Notes under the pieces: generated by a model
The model's database searches: none
Told to the model about the DNA's origin: nothing
What the model saw: only the letters and a program-made list of their open reading frames with translations
Program-made: the position numbers and the translations under genes
From: Chamaecyparis obtusa
Lineage: Eukaryota > Streptophyta > Pinopsida > Cupressales > Cupressaceae
Direction: 5' to 3'
DNA length: 64,000 bases
Assembly: GCA_027943335.1 (NCBI GenBank)
Contig: BSBK01003253.1
Coordinates: 1,404,501-1,468,500 of the forward strand
Shown here: positions 1 to 10,708 of the stretch, in pieces
Layout of the letters: every line of letters begins with the position of its first letter
Position numbering within the stretch: position 1 is the first letter of the stretch

Positions 1-2522
1 ATAAACTTTCTGTAAAAGCTAGCTAGACCATGAAAAGATCTTACCTCAGTAGCACTCCTTGGAGTAGGCCATTCAAGGATAGCCTGTACCTTCTTTGGGT
101 CCATTTTTAGACCTTCTACTGAAACTACAAATCCCAAATACACTAACTCTTTCTTCACAAAACTGCACTTCTTCAAATTAATCAACAATTTCTCTTCTCT
201 CAACTTCTCAAATACCATACGAATATGCATCATATGCTCATCCAATGTCTTACTAAAGATCAAAATATCATCTAGGTAAACAATGACAAACTTACCCAGA
301 AATTCTTTCAGAACCTCGTTCATGAGCCGCATGAAAGTGTTCGGTGCATTGGTTAGCCCAAAAGGCATGACTAACCACTCATACAGTCCTTCCTTTGTCT
401 TGAAGGCAGTCTTCCATTCATCTCCTTCTCTGATCCGAATTTGATGATATCCACTTTTCAGATCTATCTTTGAGAAATACACAGCTCCACTCAAACAGTC
501 CATAATATCATCCATTCGTGGCAATGAAAACCTATACTTGATTGTGATCTTATTTATTGCCCTAGAATCTGTACACATCCTCCATTCTCCATTCTTCTTT
601 GGTGCTAATACTGCTGGTACAGCACAGGGACTCAGACTCTCACGGATCAATCCTTTCTGTAACAGTTCATGTACTTGTCTGTTCAACTCCTCACTTTCTG
701 CAGGTGTCATTCTGTGTGCTGCCTTATTCGGCAAACTCGCTCCTGGGATCAAGTCCATTTGATGACTGATCTTCCTGACTAGTGGTAATCCATCAGGCAT
801 GTTATCGGATACAATATCCTGAAACTCATTCAACAAATCTGCAACTTCTACAGGAACATCTTCTACTTCCTCTTTACCAGCTTTTGGAATTAAAGCAAAA
901 CATACATGCTCATGCCTCATACCATCTAGGAAATTTCTTCCATCAACAAAAGTTATCCTTGCATTACCACATACCTTTTCTTCAGTCTCCTTCAATGGTT
1001 TTAGCTTATGTCGCACTCCATCCTTTGTCAGGGAATAGGTATTCACACGACCATCATGTACAACACATCTGTCAAACTGCCATGGTCTACCCAACAACAT
1101 ATGACATGCATCCATAGATATGATATCACACAATACCTCATCTTGGTATCTGCCAATCTTGAACTTCACCAGGCATTGTTCATTGACCATGACCTTGTGG
1201 TCATCCTGTACCCAGGCAATCCGATATGGATGTGGGTGTTTCTGTCTCTTGAGCTTCAACTTTGTCACCATCTCTTCTGACACCAAATTGTCAGTGCTTC
1301 CACTATCAATAATCACATCACAACATTTACCTTCACACTTGCACCTGGTGCGAAACAGGCTCCTCCTTTGCTCAGGTTCATTCTCACCACTCAACAGGAC
1401 TCTTCTGTTAATCAACGTTTCTCCTCTTTCAGCATCTTCAGAATTTGATGATCTGGCATCTTCATCTACATGTGTAACTCTGGCCTGGCCTTCATTTCTC
1501 CTGTCTGTTCTGCCTTGGTGCTGAGGACATTCAAATGCCCTATGACCTTCTTCTCCACAGTGAAAACATGTTCCACGGAAGCCACCTCTCCCAGATCCTT
1601 GTCCTCTTCCTCTTCCTCTCTTATCTCTATTATTCTGATCCTGGAAGCGATTGGAATTATTTCCTCGCTGATTCTGACTACTACTGGCCTCATCCTTCTT
1701 TTTCGGATCCTCATTTCGGCCACCATATGACCGTCCACCAGATCATCCACCGCGACCTCTTCTGTTTTGTCTGCTCTCAAACTTCTTGTTCAGCTTTTCC
1801 TCTACTTTTAGGGCAAACTGGTATGCCTCTTCAATACTGTTCATTCAAACCAGATTCAGCTCCTCCTGAATGCTTGGCCTTAACCCATTAAGGTATCGGG
1901 CAACTTTCTCCTTATCAGCTTCTGCATGGCCTGTTCTGATGAGAAGTCGATAGAACTCCTTTGTATACTCCTGAACAGATCTTCCTGCTTGCTTCAAACT
2001 CTGCATTTTCTTCAGTAGGTCAAGCTCATAATCAACAGGAACAAACTGTCGCTTCAATTTATCCACCATCCGATCCCATCTCATGATTTTCTCCTTTCCC
2101 CTTCTATTTTTCTCCAATTGAATCTCTTGCCACCATATCTTCGCATGACCTTTCAGTCTGGCCTTCGCAAATTTGACCCTATCAGGATCCTCAACATCTT
2201 CATACTCAAAATATTCTTCACATTCATTGATCCAGTCGATCAATTCCTCTGAGTTAAGATTTCCAGAAAATGTAGGAACCTCAATCTTAGGTCTTTTCTC
2301 AATCTTGGAAATCGCCCGAAAAAGTCTTTCTTCCTCCTGGTTCACAATTTCAACTTCTCCTTCTTGATATTCTTCTTCGGCTTCATCCTCGCTTTCATCT
2401 CTGACATTAAGATTCATTCCTCTGCGAATCTCTTCTTGCAATGCTCGCACTTGTCTCTGCAGCTCTCTAACCTCAGGTGTTACAACACCAGCTCTTCCAC
2501 CACGTTCCCTCCGTGGAGGCAT
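1..2522 (-). pseudogene. gag-protease-RT polyprotein, partial, two in-frame stops
   Basis: The frame starts with MPPRRERGG (ATG at 2520-2522). It runs through a retrotransposon gag domain (FSGNLNSEELIDWI; GHAKIWW), an Arg/Gly-rich linker, a CCHC knuckle (CFHCGEEGHRAFEC, about 1520-1560), a protease with IIDSGSTDNLV (about 1285-1310) and reverse transcriptase with MPFGLTNAP and VYLDDILIF (about 255-370). It is continuous apart from TGA stops at 1845-1847 and 1743-1745. Both are in positions where CGA is the likely ancestor (before MNSIEEA and inside a Gly/Arg-rich stretch). The RT block is otherwise intact to the window edge. The gag resembles that of the element at 25861-29751, so both belong to the same broad Ty3/gypsy group. 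Confidence 0.88.
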
Positions 2523-2606
2523 TTTCATGATGCACGCTGAAACCCTAGCCACGGTCCTGGTGCAAACTGCCTCACGGTCGGCGATCTATTTACACACTCA
2601 AGAAAA

Positions 2607-2621
2607 CCTGCTCTGATACCA
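2607..2621 (-). other. Primer-binding site (initiator tRNA-Met)
   Basis: The minus strand reads TGGTATCAGAGCAGG directly after the LTR end. The first 12 bases are the standard complement of the 3' end of plant initiator tRNA-Met used by many Ty3 and Ty1 elements. Confidence 0.85.
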
Positions 2622-2623
2622 CT

Positions 2624-3482
2624 TGATGAAGGGTGCTCCCCTTAATACCACAAACACATAATAGAAATAGAGAAACAACAATGGTCATATGCAAGAACAG
2701 AAAATTGGCTTCTTATTATCTCCACAAATGTGGAATTACAAACTTTTAGAATTACAATATGCAAAGCCACATGGGCATTCCCTTACAATATTCTGTAGGA
2801 AAAAGCCTCGAATCAATACCCAGATCTACTACCCAGAACTATTCTGAACTGCCTAAGACAATAATATAGCCTTCCTTATATAGGCAATTTTCCACCGCCT
2901 GGGAAGGTTCCAGAATTTTAGCCAATAAGGCCGACCAACTTAGAATTATTTTATTTTACATTTTATTACATCATATTCGGCTCAAGATAACCTTTGAAAC
3001 CCGAACAAAAATTTTGAAGAAAATTATTTTCTGCCATTTCAGGTGGCCCAACTTCTGAAGACCATAAGTCATCACCAGTTGACCCGCTCGGCTATTATAA
3101 CCCCATTTCAGAAATGCCACGAAGTGCTCTACAGGCTTGACTAGCGAAAGCACCTGTCACCCAAATTTTTGACCTCATCCGGAGCCTCTAAAGCCTTCAA
3201 AACTGAGTTCAAAGTTTCTGTACCCTGCTGCCAATACCAAAAATCTTCAATATCTTCCAATATACACTTGATCTGGCAATGAAACTTTACTGGCAGACTT
3301 ATATGACCAAAATGAACCTCCAAGAAAGAAATAAGATCATTCTGAGCACATACGAAAATTACCAAAAATAGTAACTTTCCATAAATAGCAGCTCTACACA
3401 AAATAGACCTTATTGAATACAAAAATAGAAATATTTTTGGGTGATGCAAGATTGCTCTTACACCCAGGATGCTCCTGCATCA
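2624..3482 (-). repeat. 5' LTR of the minus-strand Ty3/gypsy element
   Basis: On the minus strand the LTR begins TGATGCAGGAGCATCC at 3482 and ends CACCCTTCATCA at 2624, giving TGATG...CATCA ends. It is followed after two bases by the PBS. The partner LTR is outside the window, so the boundaries rest on the PBS side and on comparison with the uninterrupted duplicate at 10709. Confidence 0.75.
2876..2882 (-). promoter_or_regulatory. TATA box in the LTR
   Basis: The minus strand reads CCTATATAAGG inside the LTR, a good TATA box for the element's own promoter. Transcription would start a few tens of bases further down the minus strand, around 2845-2850. Confidence 0.5.
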
Positions 3483-5369
3483 GGATGTGTCCTTCCCACA
3501 TTCATGTCATTTTAGGACACATCATCGATCATCAACTTATCCAACATCAATCCATCTTGGCTTTCCAGCCCATCTGTGGCATCATCTTGCATATCTTTGC
3601 AGCTTCGACTTCATCCCCAAATTCCTTGTACATCATATCCCGAGTCTTGCACCCTAGCGTCACTCATGTCTCCGCCTAATCTCATTTGTATATATGTGTC
3701 TTTAAATCCAATCCTCTGCGTTAGTTAGCTCTTGAGTCATCGTGACCTATCCAGCTCAGTGCTTCATCAATCATCCCTTGGTCCTTTTTGAGGTTCGAGT
3801 GTCTTACCTATCTCTTGTCATAGGAATTTTTATCCAGTCTTCCACCATCAGCTTTGTGTCATATCCTTTGATTACTCAATCCTTATCCTAAATCAGAAAT
3901 CAATACCAACGCTACCCATTGACATAAACTTTGTCTAGGGAATCTTGTACTTGTCTTTGTAGGCCTCATCATCTCGAGCAAGAGATTGGCATGCACTGGC
4001 AAGAATCCTATCTTCTGAAGATCATTAGTCTATCTTAGGTTGACAAATCCAATCCTATCCTATCTGATCCTACATCAGGAAGTATCAACTCATTCTTGAC
4101 ACTTGGTAATCCTCCATCATCCTCCACCAATCAATCCTTAGCAAATCAATCATCCTCCACCCCCTACCTATGGCAAAAGGTGCGTGAGACACATGTTATT
4201 TCATTTGTTACTTTGGATCTTTGCTTATCTTTTGAGCTCCTTTATACATATCGTCGTCTCTTGTTATTCATATCCTCGTCAGTCCTGCAATAGTATTTGA
4301 TCATTTGAGCTTGTCTCACCCATCCTTGTACTTCAACAACATCAATTGTCGACTATCCTTGATCACAATGATTATCTTTGAACTTCATCATTTGCCAATC
4401 AACAACACAACATTCTCCCCATCATCATGGGTTAGCACAGATCTATGCTTATGTATTATCCGGCCTAAGCATAATCATGGGTCCACATAGATGTATGCTC
4501 CTGTATTGTCTGACCTAATCAATCAAATCAGGTCCTTGAGGATGTATCCTTCCTCTTGTCTGACCTAATCTTCCACCAATCAACCAAGGTCTGTGTTGAT
4601 GTATCCTTCTTCACGTTCAGACCAAATCTCCCCCCATCAATCAATCCATCAAACTCTTTCCTCAGCAAAGGATGTCTTTTGGAGTTATCATTTTGACCTT
4701 GGATTTTGGCGTTTGGGTCTTGTTAATCTTTTACAGCTTCTTGTTGTTCCTCTTCTCAAAGTCGCCATGATCATTTATATCATGGTGTACTACAAATGAG
4801 GACAATCTAGGGTAAGGTCTTTTGATCTTTTGCTTCTGCCTATGCGTCAGTTGTCTATTTGTGGTTTCTCCAACATCATTTCCACCATGCCTCCTTCGGG
4901 TCTCATGTGTGATGTTGGGGCAACCCTTTGCGTGCTTTTTTTGTGTCAATTCTATGCAATGCTGGTGACAAGGCCTTCTGTTCTTTCCTAACCTTGGCGG
5001 GTCTCTAGCATTGCTATACCAAACTAGGTTGTGCTCTCACAAGTATCCAAAGCATGGAGCTCCCTAAATCCCCCATCCAAGATCATATACATTAATCTTG
5101 CATCTTGCATCTTGTATATAGCTACATTATGCATTCCACCATCATATTGCACTCATGCATATTTGCTCTTGGAAGTTTGGCTATTTATTCCCCCTCATTC
5201 CTCCTCCTTTCCCTTCTATGTTCTTTTCAAGAAAATTCCACAAAGTTTCCTCTTTGTGTTATTTTCTCGAGGGGGCACAACTCCTTATCCTCTATTCTAG
5301 CTCGGGGTGTCTTATTTTCTTATCTTTGACACCATGCCACTTGGGACATCACATCAAAGAGGGGAAAAA
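3483..5369 (+). mobile_element. 3' internal region of an old LTR element (copy A)
   Basis: This CT-rich stretch has no conserved protein frame. It includes degenerate repeats of about 70-80 bp around 4440-4625 built on TGTCTGACCTAATC and GATGTATCCTTC. It ends in a polypurine tract (AAAGAGGGGAAAAA, 5356-5369) directly before a TG that begins the LTR. The arrangement is that of the region between integrase and 3' LTR in a large Ty3/gypsy element. The coding part is missing here, replaced on the left by the inserted element at 1-3482. Confidence 0.6.
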
Positions 5370-6465
5370 TGTAGACACCTAAAAAAATTTTAGAAAATAA
5401 AACTATTTTTATTTTCCAAAAACCCCTGATGACATCATCATTAATTAATTAATTAATTTTTATGCCATTAATTCATCCTATTTTAATTAGACACATTTAA
5501 TTAAAGAATCCCTCCCCAAACCATTCAAATCAAATTTGAGTGATTTTCCTCAATTTATTGAATCAATATTTGGTAAATGATGTCACATTCCCTAAATAAA
5601 TGAAATATTTATTTAAAGCCTTAAAACCCTAGAATCTTCTAGACATTCCTAAACCCTTCCAATCTTTCCTAAACTTCCCTAAACCTTTTCTAAACCTATC
5701 TAGAAGAGGTTTTCTAACCTTCGTAGCCTAATCTAAGTCTCCTTGACTTTTGGTCAAAACCCTTCATTAATGAGCCTTACAGACTCATTAATGACTCCTT
5801 ACACACTCTTTAAGGCCTCTTACAGCCTCACAAAGAGACCCATGTCTCCTCTTTCCTCTTGCCCCCCTAGGCACACTTCCCTAGTGTTCCTCACACATGT
5901 GTGAGCAACCTTAACCAAGGTCAATCTAACCTTACCCCTAACTCAACCTCAGACTCTACCCCAAACCTTACCTCTAACCCTGAGTCTTCTTCCTAACCCA
6001 AGCCCTTAGTCTCTCTTCCAAGATAAAATCATTAGCTTAGTTCTTTATCTTCATGCATTTTTATCTTGCTCATTTACTTCTAGGCTTAGCATAATCAATC
6101 ATGATTGTTAGATTTCAGTTATCTTTCAAGCTTTCATAACACATCATATCCTAGCATAATGGATTAAATATAGTTTATTTAATTGTTTTTCATAGAATAT
6201 AGCATCATGTCACATATTCATTTGGTTAAAATCAATCTAGCTTAATCATTCTTGCATCAAGCTTCATCTTTGCATCATCAGGATCCTTGAGGCCTTAGGA
6301 GCAAAATAGGTGTTCTATACCTAGTTTTGTGCCACTATGGGGCTCTCATGATCCCTAATCCATCCCAATCCTTCCTAATCATCATTAGGGACAAGCTACA
6401 TGTGTTTTGAGAGCACACCCACATCCCTAAAGCAAGAGCAAATCAAATGGTGACAGGGTGCTCCC
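5370..6465 (+). repeat. LTR of the old element (copy A), right end uncertain
   Basis: It begins TGTAGACACCTAAAAA immediately after the polypurine tract, followed by an ATTAATTAATTAATT tract and CT-rich sequence. The right end is not clear. A candidate is near 6460, where GGTGCTCCCATTTTGGC resembles an LTR end followed by a PBS. The tract holds TTGACTTTTGGTCAA (about 5749-5763), two facing W-box cores. Copy B carries the same LTR at 12619. Confidence 0.5.
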
Positions 6466-6725
6466 ATTTTGGCTCTATCTGAATGACTTAACAAATAGTT
6501 TTCTCTATATGTTAGGGATATGCTCTTAGACTAATGTTTGAATGTCTACGCTTGTTTCAAACAGGTTAGGTTTGCTCTAATCATAGAAAGGTAGGCCAGT
6601 TCTCTATCATTACCACATGTTTTTAGGATCCTATCTAGTACGTGTATAAGTTGTACAATCACAAGCTTCATACTGTAAACTTGGAAAATGAAAAAAAAAA
6701 ACCAGTCCTAACAATGCCAAAACTA

Positions 6726-6849
6726 CTATATCTCTCTCAAAACTTAATAAAATTCAGTGAGACCACTTGCAAATGAAAGGTGATTGCTATATCTCTCTCT
6801 CAAAACTTAATAAAATTGAGTGAGACCACTTGCAAATGAAAGGTGATTC
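6726..6849 (+). repeat. Two tandem copies of a ~60-bp unit
   Basis: A unit of about 60 bp, from CTATATCTCTCTCAAAACTT to GAAAGGTGATT, occurs twice in a row. The same pair recurs near 8668-8790, 9265-9389 and 13978-14102, so it marks every copy of the duplicated TNL upstream module. Confidence 0.85.
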
Positions 6850-8453
6850 AATCCTCTAACACATCCAATCATGTGTAGATAATTAAATGTTAAGTAGAGT
6901 CCATAAAAATTCAAACAACACCCCACAATGTGAGAAAATTACATAAATTATGCACAAAAACCATGTAGATTTATTCTTTCTTCTTGATACCCAACCCCTA
7001 AACCCAAGTAGGCGTTACATATTTATCTATTTTCAACCATATCAATTGTCCCAACTGATAGAGCTAAACATATTTATAAAAAACACAACAAATTTGACAA
7101 TTTGGACATGGTTGCTTGATAAAGTAGATTTTATTGCAACTTTGACAACTTTTGTGCAATTTTTATAACTTTTGACAACCGGGTCTCAAACTCTCCAAAG
7201 TTGATCAAAATGAGATCCCAAATGGTCTTAAATGACCTTATTGAACCCATACAAACCAAAACAAGACACAAATCAAAGTTTTGCAATATGACTCAAAAAT
7301 GACTCCTAGGATGCCCCTACATCAATAGTTGAAGCAACTAGGGCACATGTAGCGACAAGGACAACCCCCAATCTCCTCATTGCTATGATCAATGTTACAA
7401 TCTAGACAAACCTATTAACGAAGCCTAACATTTTACCTCATTATTAATTTAGATACCTAGAAGAAATATACATCATTTTGCAACTCTCATTAGGAGTTTC
7501 ACAACACAAACGTCCTCTTTCTAGCACATGATTCTCTTTGCCAGACCAACTTCATCAACCTTCTAAAAGGTGGGATCAATGAGACATTTCTACATCTTTC
7601 TTCATTCATCTTCCTATTATTCACTCTATAGTTTAAACTCATTAACCTTTGAATATGAACATTTATATCTTCAAGGGTTGACGAATGATGGATGAAATGA
7701 AAGATTTATTGATCTAGGAGTGATATTTTTAATACTTTTGTGCACAATTCGAATGATATGACATAAAACTCCTAGTCTAGAACTATTGTTAAATTTGAAT
7801 ATAAATAATCTAAATTGATACTCCATGTAAATAATTGATCATAAAAAATATTGGAAAAAAAAATCTATTAATTAAAAATAATATAAATAAAAATTGACTT
7901 TCAATTTTTATAATCCAAATATTAAATTAAAAAGAACAAAAAAAACCATCAAAATTATAATCTAAAAAAAATAGTTAATATATTTATATAAAATGATATT
8001 AAATAAATTTATTATTATTATTATAAAATACAAATAAATCACAATTAATATATAATTTTAATTTTTCTTAAATTATAATATTTTGTATATTTAAATTATT
8101 ATAACCATTACAATTTTAATCTATCTTTTCTTAAATATAATCTATAGGTACAATAGTAATTTCAATTTCGATACCCACTGGGTAATTATGTTGGGTAATG
8201 TTGATACCCACTGGGTGAAAATTTACCCTAAGAAGAGGACGGACAGACGAAATTATTACTTTGAAGAAACACAATTTATCCTTTTCCAAAAACAAAAATA
8301 TAAAATACAGAATTGTCCGTTTCACGCGGTTTCGTACACACATTTTCTCTGTTTCGCCCTCTTCTCCATCTCCATCTTTCTTCACTACGTCTTCCCATCT
8401 TTTTCCTTGCCTTGGCTTTTAATCCAGACGTCCCTGGTTTTTAATCCATTGAA

Positions 8454-9056
8454 GGTTTTGGACTACAATCACCAAAATAGCCATAATTTCCTTATTACTC
8501 AATGAAATTTCATCAAACCAAAACCATTTGAAAGGTAGGCAGATTCTCTATCATTAAAACATATTTTCAGGGTTGTATCTAGTACATATAAGTTGTACAA
8601 TCATGGGCTTCATACTACAAAATTGGAAAATGGAAAAAAAAAAGTCCTAACAATGCCAAACCTGCTATATCTCTATGAAAACTTAATAAAATTGAGTGAG
8701 ACCACTTGCAAATGAAAGGTGATTGCTATATATCTCTCTCAAAACTTAATAATTGAGTGAGACCACTTGCAAATGAAAGATGATTCAATCCTCTAACATT
8801 TGCGTTGTTGACCAACTCAAACATGGTGCATTTATTTTACCAAACCCTATTCTTTGTTTAGTTTCCAGACTATCACACTAAGTTTGTGAGACCTTCTAAT
8901 ATGGACATCTCCTGCAAAACAGCAAATTAAGCCAAATCCTTTCATAAAATTGAAAACAAATATGTATGTAGACCTTCCTACCATTTTTCATGATTTTCCA
9001 ACAATGGAAAGGAGAGATATTGAAAAAACAAGTTTCTTACTAGAAACCCTAGGTAG
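8454..9056 (+). repeat. Partial copy of the TNL upstream module (C1)
   Basis: It starts with GGTTTTGGACTACAATCACC and runs into the AAAGGTAGGC...TATATCTCTC block also found at 6590, 9138 and 13845. The block ends about 8797. The rest, 8798-9056, holds nothing I recognise. This module follows copy A directly, with no TNL coding sequence in between. Confidence 0.75.
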
Positions 9057-10289
9057 GGTTTTGGAATACAATCACCAAAATAGCCATGATTTCCTTATTA
9101 CTGAATGAAATTTCATCAAACCAACACCTTTTGAAAGGTAGGCCAGTTCTCTATCATTACCACATATTTTTAGGATCATCTAGTATGTATAAGTTGTACA
9201 ATCACAAGATTCATACTGTAAAACTGGAAAATGAAAAAGCAAATAGTCCTAATAATGCCAAAACTACTATATCTCTCTCAAAACGTAATAAAATTGAGTG
9301 AGACCACTTGCAAATGAGAGGTGATTGCTTTATCTCTCTCTCAAAACTTACTAAAATTGAGTGAGACCACTTACAAATGAAAGGTGATTCAATCCTCTAA
9401 CACATCCAATCATGTGTAGATAATTAAATGTTAAGTAGAGTCCATAAAAATTTAGATAACACCCCACAATGTGAGAAAAGTACATAAATTGTGCACAAAA
9501 ACCATGTAGATTTATTCTTTCTTCTTAATGTCAAACCCCTAAACTCAAGTAGGCGTTACATATATATCTATTTTTATGATATCAATTGTCCCAACTGACT
9601 GAGCTAAACATATTTTTAAAAAGCACAACAAATTTGACAATTTGGACATGGTTGCTTGATAACTTTTATTGCAACTTTGACAACTTTTGTGCAATTTTTA
9701 TAACTTTTGACAACTGGGTCTCTAACTCTCCAAAATGGATCAAAATGATCCCAAATGTTCTTAAATAACCTTATTGAAGCCAAACAAACCAAAACAAGAC
9801 ACAAATCAAAGTTTTGCAATATGACTCAAAAATGACTCTCAGGATCAATAGTTGAAGCAACTAGGACACACAGGTCTATCTATATTTAAATTATTATAAC
9901 CATTACAATTTTAATCTATCTTTTCTTAAATATAACCTATGGGTACAATAGTAATTTCAATTTCGATACCCATTGGGTAATTATGTTGGGTAATGTTGAT
10001 ACCCACTGCGTTAATTTACGTGTGAAAATTTACCCTAAGAAGAGGACGAACGGACGAAATTATTACTTTGAAGAAACATATTTTATCCTTTTCCAAAAAC
10101 AAAAATATATTATACAAAATTGTAAGTTTCATGCGGTTTCGTGCACACATTTTCTCTGTTTCCCCTCTTCTCCATCTCCATCTTTCTTCACTACGTCTTT
10201 CCATCTTTATCCTTGCCTCACTTGGAACATTTGTTACCTAAAACTAGACGTCCTTGGTTTTTTATCCTTTGAAATTTAATTCCATCAAA
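9057..10289 (+). repeat. Partial copy of the TNL upstream module (C2)
   Basis: It opens with the same GGTTTTGGAATACAATCACC sequence as C1. It then matches 6590-7340 and, after an internal deletion at about 9880, 8090-8450 of copy A. It leads into the TNL stump at 10290. It is therefore the upstream region of a second, lost TNL copy. Confidence 0.82.
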
Positions 10290-10414
10290 ATTGCTTCGTC
10301 TTCTATAGCCAGCCATAATCAAACTGAACTCAAAAATGCTTTTGAGCAGATCGCACCATTCTGCGCATCTACATCCGAGGGTTCCTGGTAAATATTTATT
10401 AACCATCGTAGACC
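10290..10414 (+). pseudogene. TNL gene 5' stump (first ~42 codons)
   Basis: This matches the first 42 codons of the TNL at 15724 with single-base differences. The start codon is ATT where the intact gene has ATG. Codon 34 (Gln in the intact gene) is TAA at 10389-10391, directly after the Trp codon. Similarity stops abruptly at about 10414, inside the beginning of the TIR domain. The upstream module C2 precedes it with the spacing seen in the intact gene. It cannot encode a TIR protein and is a relic of a deleted cluster member. Confidence 0.93.
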
Positions 10415-10708
10415 ATATTTTTCCTCTAGCATTCAAGACCTCAACACTCCCTCTAGCATTATATCCCTAAGCATTTCCTCCATCTTGTCGTCACTTGGTA
10501 TCTTCCCTTGTCATTGGTATCTAGATACAGGCCATCCCCTTGAAATCCAATGTCATTCATCCATATCCAAGCATTTCTAGTAATCCTCCAACATCTTCCA
10601 ATCCCATCCATATCTTCTAGCTATCTGACATCCAAGATCAAGCCAAGCGATCCAATCACATCCTTAGTCTTACTGCAAGTCTTGATCTCAATCTAATCAT
10701 CATCGTTG
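10415..10708. other. Unassigned spacer between TNL stump and copy B
   Basis: About 290 bp of CT-rich sequence with no reading frame I recognise. It follows the break in the TNL stump and runs without a visible seam into copy B. Its counterpart in copy A would lie left of the retroelement inserted at 3482, outside the window. Confidence 0.5.

Larger units (their letters stand above)
1..3482 (-). mobile_element. Ty3/gypsy LTR retrotransposon, 5' part, cut by window edge
   Basis: Read on the minus strand, the order is LTR (2624-3482), a primer-binding site matching initiator tRNA-Met, gag with a CCHC knuckle, aspartic protease and reverse transcriptase. RNase H, integrase and the other LTR must lie left of base 1. 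The right boundary is supported by copy B of the local duplication. There the sequence equivalent to 3483 onward is continuous with other DNA at 10708/10709, so B shows an uninterrupted site. The element therefore probably entered copy A after the duplication. The left target-site duplication cannot be seen. Confidence 0.9.
3483..8453 (+). repeat. Long direct duplication, copy A
   Basis: The segment matches 10709-15707 almost base for base. The offset rises from 7226 to 7254 because of small indels. It contains the 3' end of an old LTR element, that element's LTR, a block of short tandem repeats, an AT-rich tract and the sequence that in copy B is the TNL promoter. The match stops at AATCCATTGAA (8453/15707), just before the TNL start codon in B. 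So copy A kept the promoter but has no TNL reading frame after it. Confidence 0.93.

Noticed and set aside
1466..1780. Overlapping open frames on both strands around the zinc-knuckle region
   Set aside because: They are shadows of the minus-strand polyprotein, whose own frame contains the CCHC knuckle and protease motifs.
4440..4625. CRISPR-like regular repeats
   Set aside because: Units are degenerate and of variable spacing in a plant LTR element's 3' region; there are no conserved repeats with unique spacers or cas genes.
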